A DNA stretch of 64,000 nt, taken from NCBI GenBank assembly GCA_040766655.1, contig JAXGQB010000020.1, positions 1-64,000 on the forward strand, given 5' to 3'. Under the pieces are notes generated by a model that was given only the letters and a program-made list of their open reading frames with translations, made no database searches and was not told where the DNA came from. Below are positions 31,664 through 40,049 of the stretch, piece by piece; the first letter of the stretch is position 1; each line of letters begins with the position of its first letter. The DNA is from JALOOB01 sp040766655 (GTDB taxonomy: Bacteria; Chloroflexota; Anaerolineae; CG2-30-64-16). Made by a program: the position numbers and the translations under genes.

Positions 31664-32359
31664 CTAGAGACTGCCGTGCTTGCCGTGGAACGGGCAGCGA
31701 TCGGCCATGGTGCAATAGTCGCAGTGGGTGGCGCCGGGCACGCCCATGGGGCGGCGCCCGATACCGGCCATCAGCGAGAGGGACTTGATCGGCTTCATGA
31801 GGAGCGATTCCGTCAGCGACACGCCGATCTGCGTCGCATCCAGCAGGTCGAAGATCACGGCCTGGTCCTTGACCGACCATTCGGATTCGCCGGGCGACAG
31901 GTAGGTGCTGATGTGCAGGCCCTGCGCTGCCGCGTCCATCTCCAGCTGGCGGTAGAACAGCTGGCTGAGTTGCCCCACGGCCAGGGAGCCCAGTTGGTCG
32001 AGCAGCATGCCCCGCACCGCCTCCCCGCGATCCCGGTACTCGTGGCTGCGCGCTGGGAGCTTCGGCCCGATCGTGCACACGCCGATGGCCAGCTGGTCCG
32101 CGCCGCCCATCACCGTGGTGACCGGCCCGTTGCCGATGCGCCGGCCGCCGGCCACGATCACCTGCTCGTGGCGCATCTCCTGCACGGGGAAGTAATTCCA
32201 GGCAACGGCCGGCTCGACCAGGTCTGCGGCCTCGCGGAAGGTTGCGTCGAAAATCTCGGCCATCCCCGGCCGGCGCAGCACCCGGGCGTAGGTGTGCCCG
32301 TAGTCCTGCATGAATCCGGCCTGGTCCAGGATGACGTGCCAATCACGGCTGGTCTGCAT
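31664..32359 (-). CDS. Methionine-synthase-activation-like protein, putative corrinoid reactivation factor
   Basis: 231 residues. It resembles the B12-dependent methionine synthase activation domain family: SRSHEYRDRGEAVRGMLLDQLGSLAVGQLS and HISTYLSPGESEWSVKDQ match the G-E-A / LSPGY-type blocks of that fold. The C-terminus has HCDYCTMADRCPFHG, a CX2C plus Cys cluster that could bind metal or a redox centre. Stand-alone members occur next to corrinoid methyltransferases and may help reduce Co(II) back to Co(I); that is family context plus inference. The ATG overlaps the His-tail gene by 17 nt. Confidence 0.65.
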   Translation of the reverse strand: MQTSRDWHVILDQAGFMQDYGHTYARVLRRPGMAEIFDATFREAADLVEPAVAWNYFPVQEMRHEQVIVAGGRRIGNGPVTTVMGGADQLAIGVCTIGPKLPARSHEYRDRGEAVRGMLLDQLGSLAVGQLSQLFYRQLEMDAAAQGLHISTYLSPGESEWSVKDQAVIFDLLDATQIGVSLTESLLMKPIKSLSLMAGIGRRPMGVPGATHCDYCTMADRCPFHGKHGSL

Positions 32360-32831
32360 GTTGTGTCCCCTCGTGATGATGGTGATGATGTGGGAGCGGC
32401 ACGTCCTCGACGGTCGCGCCCCAACGTTCAGCGACCTTAGCGGCCGCGGCCGCGGTCAGCGCGGCCAGGCGTTCGGTCGGGAGGCCATAGACAAGGACGT
32501 TCAGCGTGATCGGCATCTCGGACAGGCCCGCCGGCGCCGCGCCGGTCACGGTCGCAGCATGCCGCGGGCTGACGACGCTCACGCGCAGGTATTCACCTTC
32601 ATCGAACAACGCCAGCAGCTTGATATGGCCGATCACGACATGGGCGGCGCGGCTGCGGCCGGCGCGGCTCTCATCTGCGCCGGCCTCCGCGCACATGCGG
32701 GCCACATCGGCAAGGTACTCGGAGAACAAGGCGGACCACTCCCCGGGCGAGAGCGGCCGGGGCGCGGACCAGTGCTGTTGGCGCGCGTACGGCTCGAGGC
32801 CGGGCAGGCCCGCGTCGAGCTTGAGGCTCAT
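32343..32831 (-). CDS. Hypothetical protein with natural His6 C-terminal tail
   Basis: 162 residues starting MSLKLDAGLPGLE at ATG 32831, which overlaps the CobW stop by 4 bp (ATGA). An upstream in-frame start at 32885 lies inside CobW and is less likely. The C-terminus reads PLPHHHHHHEGTQHADQP, six consecutive His plus another. I do not recognise the body, which is alpha/beta in character (AAHVVIGHIKLLALFDEGEYLRVSVVS). Coupling to a CobW GTPase and to corrinoid enzymes suggests cobalt or nickel/zinc binding or delivery. Confidence 0.75.
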   Translation of the reverse strand: MSLKLDAGLPGLEPYARQQHWSAPRPLSPGEWSALFSEYLADVARMCAEAGADESRAGRSRAAHVVIGHIKLLALFDEGEYLRVSVVSPRHAATVTGAAPAGLSEMPITLNVLVYGLPTERLAALTAAAAAKVAERWGATVEDVPLPHHHHHHEGTQHADQP

Positions 32832-33418
32832 GGCAGCAGCCCCGCGACGAGGTCCGGCGGCAGCTCGCCGCCCAGCGCCAGGCAAAAGAGCGGCGCACGG
32901 TCGTTGATGGCCCGCGTGGCGGCTGTCGCCTCCGCCAGTTCCTCCGCAGTCGCGAGGTCAGCCTTGCTGATCACCAGGCAATCGCCCTGCCGGATCCCGG
33001 CGGCGATAAGCGGCTCCAGCACTTCCAGGAGCATTGGCAGCCGAAGGGGATCGAGCACCGTCACCCAGCGCACGCTTTCGAGCGGCCGGCCCCGATAGTA
33101 CGGGAGTGCGGTGAGCACGTTCCTGGGGTCCGCCGCGCCGGACGGCTCAACGACGACCAGGTCAACGGCATACTCCGCGTCCAGCGTCTGCAGCGTGGAG
33201 ACCAGGTCGGCCGTCAGGGTGCAGCAGATGCAGCCGTTGAACAGCTCCCAGACGTTGAGGTCGAGCTGCCGCATGAGTTGGTTGTCGATGCCGATCTCGC
33301 CGATCTCGTTGACGATCATGGCGGCCCTGCGCCCCCGCTCCTGCGCGGCGTGCGCCAGGCTGAGGATCAGCGTGGTCTTTCCCGACCCCAGGAATCCGTT
33401 GACTAGCAGCAAGTGCAT
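32828..33418 (-). CDS. CobW/G3E-family metallochaperone GTPase (short form)
   Basis: 196 residues with GFLGSGKTTL (P-loop, about 8-17), NEIGEIGID (switch), the GCICC metal-binding motif (CxCC) at about 62-66, VVEPSGAADP and the ISKADL specificity motif. It corresponds to the GTPase domain only; the usual C-terminal CobW_C domain (about 100 residues) is absent and may be replaced by the coupled His-tail protein. First gene of the corrinoid operon, directly after the divergent promoter region. Likely inserts or delivers metal for the methyltransferases or cobalamin. Confidence 0.92.
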   Translation of the reverse strand: MHLLLVNGFLGSGKTTLILSLAHAAQERGRRAAMIVNEIGEIGIDNQLMRQLDLNVWELFNGCICCTLTADLVSTLQTLDAEYAVDLVVVEPSGAADPRNVLTALPYYRGRPLESVRWVTVLDPLRLPMLLEVLEPLIAAGIRQGDCLVISKADLATAEELAEATAATRAINDRAPLFCLALGGELPPDLVAGLLP

Positions 33419-33449
33419 GAAGGTTTCCTCAAATGTGTTGCCGGGGGTA

Positions 33450-33497
33450 TTGACAACCCGATGTTGATACTATACACTTATATATATAAGATGTCAA
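33450..33497. promoter_or_regulatory. Divergent promoters sharing a palindromic operator
   Basis: Minus strand (corrinoid operon): TTGACA (33492-33497), 17-nt spacer, TATAGT (33469-33474), nearly consensus. Plus strand (GntR gene): TTGACA (33450-33455), 17-nt spacer, TACACT (33473-33478). The perfect 14-bp palindrome CTTATATATATAAG (33477-33490) fills the spacer of the minus promoter and touches the -10 of the plus promoter. One bound dimer could block both. The natural candidate is the adjacent GntR/UTRA regulator. Confidence 0.7.
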
Positions 33498-33591
33498 GTG
33501 TCATTTGGCACGAATCGCCCGTGAGTTTGACGGGCAAGGCGCTCGAGGGTAGACTTTTATCGGCCCTTCTTCCACACCGCCGAGGCACGCC

Positions 33592-34374
33592 GTGAGCACC
33601 GTTCGCGTTGAGGAACATCAAAGCACGACCCGCCTGGACCGTGACTCGTACGAGCCGGCCTACGCGCAGATCGTGCGCATCCTGAGCGAGGAGATCGCTT
33701 CGGGGCGCTACCGCCCCGGCGATCAACTGCCCTCGGAATCGCAGCTGTGCGCCCGCTTCGACGTCAGTTCCATGACCATCCGCCGCGCCATGAACATCAT
33801 GGTGGACCGGGGGACGGTGATCGCATCGCAGGGCAAGGGCGTGTTCGTGCGCGGCCTCGACATGGGCGAGGCCGCCTTCAAGCTGCGGGAGCGGAACGAC
33901 GCGGGCGTGCGCGCGGCGTTTGCGGCCGCCCAGCGGGAGGTGCGCCTGCTTCAGGCCGCGATTTTGCCGGCAGACGACCGGGTGGCGCGCAAGCTGGACA
34001 TTGAGCCGGACGGCAGAGTCATCTATCTCCGCCGGCTGGTGCACATCGCGGGCGACCCGGTCATGTATCACCGCGAGTACCTCCGCTATGACCCACGCCA
34101 GCCGTCCGTCGAGGCCGAGTTGCAGATCACCTCGCTGGAAGGGCTGTTCCGCGGGCAGGACGGGCAAGGGCTGCGCCGGGGCGATCTGACCGTCGAGGCG
34201 GTCGTGCTCACCGAAGAAGAGGCCGAGATCCTGCAGTGCCCCGCCGGCTCTCCCGCCTTCTGCCTGGAGCACATCTTCTACGATTTCGAGAACCGGCCGG
34301 TCGCCTGGGGCCGGTTCATCTGCCGCGCGGACCGCTACAGCCTGGTTGGCCGCATCGGCGCCGACATTTCGTGA
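33592..34374 (+). CDS. GntR-family regulator, HutC/UTRA type
   Basis: 260 residues from GTG 33592 (GAGG 7 nt upstream). The N-terminal winged helix (about 20-88) has YAQIVRILSEEIASGRYRPGDQLPSE and SSMTIRRAMNIMVDRGTVIASQGKGVFV, textbook GntR. The UTRA effector domain (about 100-255) includes RVIYLRRLVHIAGDPVMYHREYL and CLEHIFYDFENRPVAWGRFICRADRY. Its ligand is probably the methylated substrate or a product of the pathway. Divergent to the ten-gene corrinoid operon with the palindrome between, and followed after 15 nt by corrinoid gene 3. Confidence 0.93.
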   Translation: MSTVRVEEHQSTTRLDRDSYEPAYAQIVRILSEEIASGRYRPGDQLPSESQLCARFDVSSMTIRRAMNIMVDRGTVIASQGKGVFVRGLDMGEAAFKLRERNDAGVRAAFAAAQREVRLLQAAILPADDRVARKLDIEPDGRVIYLRRLVHIAGDPVMYHREYLRYDPRQPSVEAELQITSLEGLFRGQDGQGLRRGDLTVEAVVLTEEEAEILQCPAGSPAFCLEHIFYDFENRPVAWGRFICRADRYSLVGRIGADIS

Positions 34375-34389
34375 ATGTGGAGCTGAAAG

Positions 34390-35067
34390 ATGCGCGATGA
34401 AGTGAGGAGGAAGCTCCGCGACGCGGTCGCCGATCTCGAGGAGAACGAGGTGCTGGCGACCGTGCGCGCCTGCATCGATGCGGGCGACGACCCGGCCGCG
34501 GCCATCGCGGCCTGCGAGGAAGGCATGCGCCTGGTCGGCGAGCGCTACGAGCAGCACGAGTACTACCTGTCCGGCCTGATCATGGCAGGCGAGATCTTCC
34601 GCGAGGTGCTGGAGTTGGCCCAGCCCGCGCTGCAGGCGAGCCTGGCCGGTCACTCGAGCGGCAAGGTGTTGATCGGTACGGTCCAGGGCGACATCCACGA
34701 CATCGGCAAGGCCATCTTGCAGATCGCGCTGCGCTCCTACGGCTTCGAGGTGGAGGACCTCGGCGTCGACGTGCCGCCGCAGGTCTTCGCCAGGCGGGCC
34801 GCCGAGTGGCAGCCCGACATCGTCGGACTCTCCGGCCTTCTCTCCACGGCCTACGACACGATGCGCGAGACCGTCCAGCTCCTGCGCGCCACGGCTGGGG
34901 GCGGCGCGGCCGTGCCCATCCTCATCGGCGGCGGGCTGATCGACGAACGGGTGCGCGGCTACGTCGGCGCGGACTACGCGTGCAGCAACGCGCTGGAAGG
35001 CGTGCGCCTGTGCCAGCAACTCATGGACGCGCGGCGCGCGGGTGACGCGGACGGCGCCGGCGAGTGA
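34390..35067 (+). CDS. Corrinoid (B12-binding) methyl-carrier protein 3
   Basis: 225 residues. Cap domain with GERYEQHEYYLSGLIMAGEIF, then GTVQGDIHDIGKAIL (His cobalt ligand), VGLSGLLSTAYDTM and ILIGGGLIDERVRGYVGADY. It is clearly diverged from the near-identical pair 1/2 and lies with the regulator on the opposite strand. It may serve a different methyltransferase or be a sensor-linked carrier. No methyltransferase gene follows it; the next gene is an adenylyltransferase. Confidence 0.92.
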   Translation: MRDEVRRKLRDAVADLEENEVLATVRACIDAGDDPAAAIAACEEGMRLVGERYEQHEYYLSGLIMAGEIFREVLELAQPALQASLAGHSSGKVLIGTVQGDIHDIGKAILQIALRSYGFEVEDLGVDVPPQVFARRAAEWQPDIVGLSGLLSTAYDTMRETVQLLRATAGGGAAVPILIGGGLIDERVRGYVGADYACSNALEGVRLCQQLMDARRAGDADGAGE

Positions 35068-35199
35068 ACGACACGGCAGAACTGACGATCCATGGTACGA
35101 TAGGGCCGGACCGAGATGGCCGGTGGGCCCTCGCGCGCTGTGCGCGACGGACCGCGCGCCAGCCACCCATCCTCAGGGCGAACCCCAGGGTGAGACACC

Positions 35200-36063
35200 A
35201 TGCGCAGCGAACAGACCATGCTCGACCTGATCCTGGACACGGCCCGGGGCGATGACCGCATCCGGGCCGCGATCATGAACGGCTCGCGCACAAACCCAAA
35301 CGCGCCGCGCGACCCCTTCCAGGATTTCGACATCGTCTATCTCGTCACCGACGTCGCGCCGTTCAGGCATAACCTCGCCTGGATCGGGCGTTTTGGGGAA
35401 TTGATGATCCTGCAGATGCCCGACGAGATGGGGAGCCCGCCGCCCCTCCACGAGCACCGCTTCTGCTATCTCATGCAGTTCACCGACGGCAACCGCATCG
35501 ACCTGAGCGTCGTCGAGGCCGCCGTGCTGCCCGAGCTACCGCGCGACAGCCTCAGCGTGCTCCTGCTGGACAAGGACGGGATCGTCCCACCCTTCCCCCC
35601 GCCGCACGAGGGTGATTACCTGCCCGAGCCGCCCACGATGAAGGCGTTCGCGGACTGCTGCAACGAGTTCTGGTGGGTGTGCCCTTACGTGGCCAAGGGG
35701 CTGTGGCGCGGCGAGCTCACCTATGCCCGCCACATGCTTGACGAAGCCGTGCGCGCGGAGCTCATGCAGATGCTGGAGTGGCACGTGGGCGCGCAGACCG
35801 GGTTCTCACGCAGCCCAGGCAAGCTCGGGAAGTACCTCCAGCGCTACCTGGCGCCGGAGTTGTGGGATCTGCTGCGCGCGACCTATACCGACGCAGAACA
35901 CACCTGGGACGCGCTGTTCGCCATGGGCGAGCTATTTCGTAGCGCGGCACGGGGTGTCGCAGATCACTTCGGCTTCGACTACCCGCAGGGCGACGACGAC
36001 CGCGTGACCGCACACCTGCGGCACGTGCGGTCGCTCCCTCGCGACGCACAGGAGATCTACTGA
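35200..36063 (+). CDS. Aminoglycoside 6-adenylyltransferase-like protein (ANT(6)/AadK family)
   Basis: 287 residues, normal for ANT(6). IMNGSRTNPNAPRDPFQDFDIVYLV carries the nucleotidyltransferase G-S and D-x-D metal site; WIGRFGELMILQMPDEM, GNRIDLSV and LLDKDG follow in family order, and the helical C-terminus has WWVCPYVAKGLWRGEL and WHVGAQTGF. The family adenylates streptomycin at the 6-hydroxyl. Environmental relatives are common and resistance is not proven. It starts 132 nt after corrinoid gene 3, with no mobile element adjacent. Confidence 0.92.
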   Translation: MRSEQTMLDLILDTARGDDRIRAAIMNGSRTNPNAPRDPFQDFDIVYLVTDVAPFRHNLAWIGRFGELMILQMPDEMGSPPPLHEHRFCYLMQFTDGNRIDLSVVEAAVLPELPRDSLSVLLLDKDGIVPPFPPPHEGDYLPEPPTMKAFADCCNEFWWVCPYVAKGLWRGELTYARHMLDEAVRAELMQMLEWHVGAQTGFSRSPGKLGKYLQRYLAPELWDLLRATYTDAEHTWDALFAMGELFRSAARGVADHFGFDYPQGDDDRVTAHLRHVRSLPRDAQEIY

Positions 36064-36344
36064 GGATCGCTCGCTACTCCGCCTCGATACGATCGTAGCA
36101 CAGGGGCAACGGCAGGACAACCGGTCTGCGCCGGCTGCGCGACCGCGCATTTGCAGGAGCTCATTGCGTCGAATGGGAACCAATGGCACTTAAAGCACAG
36201 TCGTGATTCCCTACAATGCGCTGCAGCACCTGGGACGCGCTCACTCCCACGCCACTCTCTCCGTGGCTGCTGCCAGGTCTGCGAATTCCTCGTCCCGGGC
36301 GTCCTGATCGCAGGCCGCGATCAGGAGAAGTAGGTACACGGGAC

Positions 36345-38384
36345 ATGTTGCGCGATCATCCGAAGCAGCGACCATGGTGGTCTTGGACCCTGGCAGCCAT
36401 TGCGGTGCTGGCCTTGGCGCACCTTGCCGGTGGACCGGCACATGCCTCCACGATCACCGTGGCGCCAGGGGCTGCGGACATCAACGCGGGGGACGGGCTT
36501 TGCTCGCTCGGTGAAGCCGTTGCCAACGCTAACGACGATGCCGCCACCCATGCGGATTGTGCTGCAGGGAACGGCGCGGACACCATCGAACTGGGCGCGT
36601 CGTCAGACTACGAGTTCACCACCGGCACGGCGAGCGCGCTGGTGATCAGCGACGAGTTGGTCATCAACGGCAACGCTGCCACCGTCCGCCAGACCGGCAG
36701 CGCAAACCGGCGCTTGATCACCAACCTCTCGGGCACCATCCTTGTACTGCGCCACCTGACGCTGCAGGATGGTTACACCTTCGAGAATGGCGGCGCCATC
36801 GCCAACAGCGGTGATCTGACGGTCACGAACGTCACGTTCGACGGCAACTCCGCACTCATGAATGGCGGCGCCATCTTCCTCTCCGCCAGCAGTCCCGGCG
36901 CCGCACTACGCGTCCAGAACGCCACGTTCACCGGCAACGCAGCGATCGGCACCGGGAGCGGAGGCGCCATCTATGCCAGTGGCAGCAACTTCAGCTTCCT
37001 GGTCCGCGACAGCACCTTCGATGACAACCGCGCGCTGAACGGTGGCGCGATCTACCTCTCCCAATCCCCGGCTACCGGCCTGATCGCGTACTCGACGTTC
37101 ACCGGCAACCGTGCCTACTCCAACGGGGGTGCGATCTACCTGAGTTCCTCCCTGTCGAACGCCATGCGGCTGGATCACCTCACATTGACGGGCAACCAGG
37201 CTGACTCGGCCGGAGGCGGCCTCTATCTCAGTGTCTCGGCCGAGATTGCCTCCAGCGACCTATCGCTGAACACGGCAGGCACATCGGGCGGAGGGATTGC
37301 AACGTCCAGCGCGTTAACCCTCACGCAGGTGTCGCTGCGTGACAACAGCGCAGCCGTCAATGGAGCCGGGCTAAACGTCATTCTTGTCAGCACCAGTCCG
37401 AGGGTCATCCGCTACAGCGAGATCAGCGGCAACAGCGCGGGCAACAACGGCGGCGGCATGGCAGTTATCGAGGGCGGTGCGGTCAACCTGTCGCACAGCA
37501 CGATCAGCGGCAACGATGCAGCCAACGATGGCGGCGGCCTCTTTTTGGAGCGCGCGACGGCCCAGCTCAGCTTCAGCACCCTGATGAACAACACGGCAGG
37601 CAGCGACGGCGGCGGGTTCCACGCCATGGCCACCTTCGACGCCGCCGAAGTCTTGCTGCGCAACACCATCAACCTGAACAACAGCACGCCCGCCACGGGC
37701 TTCTATGACTGTTCGGCGTTCGGGGCTGGCGTCACCGTCACCACGCAGGGCTACAACCGCTATTCCGGCAGTGCGCTCAGCGGCTGCGCCGCCTACCTCA
37801 CGGATCCGACCGACGACTTCGTAAGCACGCCCAGCGTTTATGTCGATCTTGCTCTCATTGACAACGGCGGGCCGACGCTGACCCACGAGATCTTCGCCGT
37901 GCAGGGCGATCCCAAGAGCTTCCACAACCAGGTCCCGGATGGCGCCAACGGCTGCCAGGCGGGAGCCACGCTCGACCAGCGCGGCTACACCCGAGCGGGC
38001 GGGCCGGGAGCCGGAGGCAGCCGGTGTGACATCGGCGCGTATGAAGTGAGCGATTTCTGTGCCACCCCATCGGCGCCGGATGTGGCCATCGAACTCGCCG
38101 GCAGCGCCGTCACCCTCTCGTGGACGCAACCGGCCGGCAACTTCAGCACCGAGATCTGGCGCGCGCCAGATCCCTACTTCGATCCTAATACGCCTGGTGG
38201 CCGCCTGCCCTACAATACGGTGGACACGACGTACGAGTTCGACGCCGCTGCGGGCTTCCAGGAACCGGCCAATCCGGCCCTGAACCAGTTTTACGTCGTG
38301 CGGGGGGTTTCTGGGTGCGGCTTTGTGTCGTCTGGCGTGGACCGGGTAGGCGAATTCGACTTCGCACTCACCCCAGGCAGCTGA
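36345..38384 (+). CDS. Secreted CSLREA-domain right-handed beta-helix protein
   Basis: 679 residues from ATG 36345; AGGAGA lies about 17 nt upstream, longer than usual. The signal peptide has Arg/Lys, then WTLAAIAVLALAHLAGGPAHA with cleavage after AHA. The mature N-terminus has DGLCSLGEAVANAND, the CSLREA motif. Residues 150-540 are repeating NGGAI / GNxA / N-x-T-F-x-G-N units of a pectin-lyase-like beta-helix. A fibronectin-like C-terminal segment follows (VTLSWTQPAGNFSTEIWR) ending FDFALTPGS. Likely cell-surface or extracellular; no enzymatic residues can be assigned. Confidence 0.82.
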   Translation: MLRDHPKQRPWWSWTLAAIAVLALAHLAGGPAHASTITVAPGAADINAGDGLCSLGEAVANANDDAATHADCAAGNGADTIELGASSDYEFTTGTASALVISDELVINGNAATVRQTGSANRRLITNLSGTILVLRHLTLQDGYTFENGGAIANSGDLTVTNVTFDGNSALMNGGAIFLSASSPGAALRVQNATFTGNAAIGTGSGGAIYASGSNFSFLVRDSTFDDNRALNGGAIYLSQSPATGLIAYSTFTGNRAYSNGGAIYLSSSLSNAMRLDHLTLTGNQADSAGGGLYLSVSAEIASSDLSLNTAGTSGGGIATSSALTLTQVSLRDNSAAVNGAGLNVILVSTSPRVIRYSEISGNSAGNNGGGMAVIEGGAVNLSHSTISGNDAANDGGGLFLERATAQLSFSTLMNNTAGSDGGGFHAMATFDAAEVLLRNTINLNNSTPATGFYDCSAFGAGVTVTTQGYNRYSGSALSGCAAYLTDPTDDFVSTPSVYVDLALIDNGGPTLTHEIFAVQGDPKSFHNQVPDGANGCQAGATLDQRGYTRAGGPGAGGSRCDIGAYEVSDFCATPSAPDVAIELAGSAVTLSWTQPAGNFSTEIWRAPDPYFDPNTPGGRLPYNTVDTTYEFDAAAGFQEPANPALNQFYVVRGVSGCGFVSSGVDRVGEFDFALTPGS

Positions 38385-38520
38385 CGCCCAAATCGCGGGT
38401 GCGGTGGCACCGGCGCGCCCACGAGCGCCGGGGCGGATTTCCTCTTTCGCTGAGCCGTGCTACACTGGTTGTGCTCAGCAGAACAAGGAGAGGTGGGCGC
38501 CTGGCCCACGCGCGAGAACC

Positions 38521-39156
38521 ATGGCGACGACATTCATCCTGGTGCGTCACGGCCAGACCGAGTGGAACCGTGTGGAGCGGTTTCGCGGTCGCGCCGACGT
38601 GCCGCTCAATGAGACCGGCCTGGCCCAGGCCGCGGCCACCGGCCGCCGCGTGGCTGGGCAGTGGCGGCCGGATGCGATCTATGCCAGCCCGCTCAGCCGC
38701 GCGGTGGTCACCGCAGAGGCGATCGCCGCGCCGGTCGACCTGCCCGTGCTGCGCCTGCCGGGCCTGGTCGACATCGACTACGGCGACTGGCAGGGCCTGA
38801 CGCCAGACGAGGCGCGCGCGGCCTGGCCCGACCTGGTCCACGCGTGGTACACGGCCCCCGAAACCGTGCAGATCCCGCACGGCGAATCACTGGATGCGCT
38901 GCGCGAGCGCGCCATAGCCGCGATCCACGCGCTGGCGGACCGCCACGCGGGCCAGACGATCGCGCTGGTCAGCCACACGGTTGTCAACCGGGTCATCCTG
39001 CTCGCGATCCTGGGCCTGGGCAACGAGCGCTTCTGGCGCGTCCGTCAGGACAACTGCGCGCTCAACGTATTCGAGGCCGAGCGAGGCGACTTCACGTTGG
39101 TGTCGCTGAACGACACGTGTCACCTGCGAGAGGGTCTGCCGCCTTTGGAATCCTGA
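38521..39156 (+). CDS. Histidine phosphatase (phosphoglycerate mutase-like)
   Basis: 211 residues. ILVRHGQTEWN (RHG, catalytic His) at about 6-16, RFRGRADVPLNETGLAQA, YASPLSRAVVTAEAI (second Arg), PHGESLDALRER and ALVSHTVVNRVIL (second catalytic His) are all present. Members include cofactor-dependent mutases and cobalamin-pathway CobC; sequence alone does not decide. Given the corrinoid genes 4 kb away CobC is possible but not supported by linkage. Followed after 92 nt by an alpha/beta hydrolase. Confidence 0.92.
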   Translation: MATTFILVRHGQTEWNRVERFRGRADVPLNETGLAQAAATGRRVAGQWRPDAIYASPLSRAVVTAEAIAAPVDLPVLRLPGLVDIDYGDWQGLTPDEARAAWPDLVHAWYTAPETVQIPHGESLDALRERAIAAIHALADRHAGQTIALVSHTVVNRVILLAILGLGNERFWRVRQDNCALNVFEAERGDFTLVSLNDTCHLREGLPPLES

Positions 39157-39248
39157 CAAGCGGCCGGGGCACGTTGCGGAACAGGCAGGTTGGCGCGAGA
39201 ATAGTGCCGCATCGCACAACACCAACCATTCCACGGGAGGGTACACTC

Positions 39249-40049
39249 ATGACGATGATTTCGTCCTTCGACGGCGCCCAGCTCTACCTGAACCGAGAGG
39301 TGGCCGACGACAACCGCTGCGTCGCGGTCATCGTGCACGGGCTGGCCGAGCACCAGGGGCGCTACGACTACCTGGCCGGCCTGTTCCACCAGGCCGGCAT
39401 CGGCACGTATCGCTTCGACCATCGCGGGCACGGGCGCTCGGAAGGGGAGAATGCGTACTACGCGGACTACAACGAGATGCTCGGCGACGTAAACGTGGTG
39501 GTCGACATGGCCATCGCGGAGAACCCGGGGAAACCGGTCTTCCTGGTAGGGCACAGCATGGGCGGCTTCGCGGTGTCGCTCTACGGGGTCAAGTATCCCG
39601 ACAAGGGGCTGCGCGGCATCGTCACGAGCGGCGCGCTGACCGCCGACAACAAGCGCCTGATCTCAGACATCCCGCGCGTGCTCGATCCGCACATGCAGCT
39701 TCCCAACGAGCTGGGCAGCGGGGTATGTTCCGTGCCCGAGGTGGTGGAATGGTACGGCCTGGACCCGCTCAACCGCAAATCCTTCTCCGCGGGGCTGGTC
39801 TATGCGTTGCTCGAGGGCGTTGCATGGTTCGGCGAGCGGGCGAAGAGCTTCGCGTACCCGGTGCTGATGATGCACGGCGAGGATGACGGACTCGTCTCCG
39901 TGCAGGACACCTATGGGTTCTTCGCGGCCGCCTCATCGAAGGACCGGCAGATGAAGATCTATGGCGGCCTGTACCACGAGATCTTCAACGAATACTGCCG
40001 CGATGAGGTCATCGGCGACGCGATTCGCTGGATCATGGCAAGGACTTAG
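39249..40049 (+). CDS. Alpha/beta hydrolase, monoacylglycerol lipase-like
   Basis: 266 residues from ATG 39249 (GGGAGGG upstream). VIVHGLAEHQGRYDYLA (oxyanion HG), FDHRGHGRSEG, LVGHSMGGFAV with nucleophile Ser, MHGEDDGLVS with catalytic Asp and GLYHEIFNE with catalytic His form a complete triad in the order of serine aminopeptidase_S33/monoacylglycerol lipases. No signal peptide, so cytoplasmic. The convergent downstream gene overlaps its last few bases. Confidence 0.93.
   Translation: MTMISSFDGAQLYLNREVADDNRCVAVIVHGLAEHQGRYDYLAGLFHQAGIGTYRFDHRGHGRSEGENAYYADYNEMLGDVNVVVDMAIAENPGKPVFLVGHSMGGFAVSLYGVKYPDKGLRGIVTSGALTADNKRLISDIPRVLDPHMQLPNELGSGVCSVPEVVEWYGLDPLNRKSFSAGLVYALLEGVAWFGERAKSFAYPVLMMHGEDDGLVSVQDTYGFFAAASSKDRQMKIYGGLYHEIFNEYCRDEVIGDAIRWIMART

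Noticed and set aside
33478..35166. 562-codon minus-strand ORF opposite the GntR and corrinoid gene 3
   Set aside because: Antisense to two well-identified genes and crossing the divergent promoter region; no domain visible.
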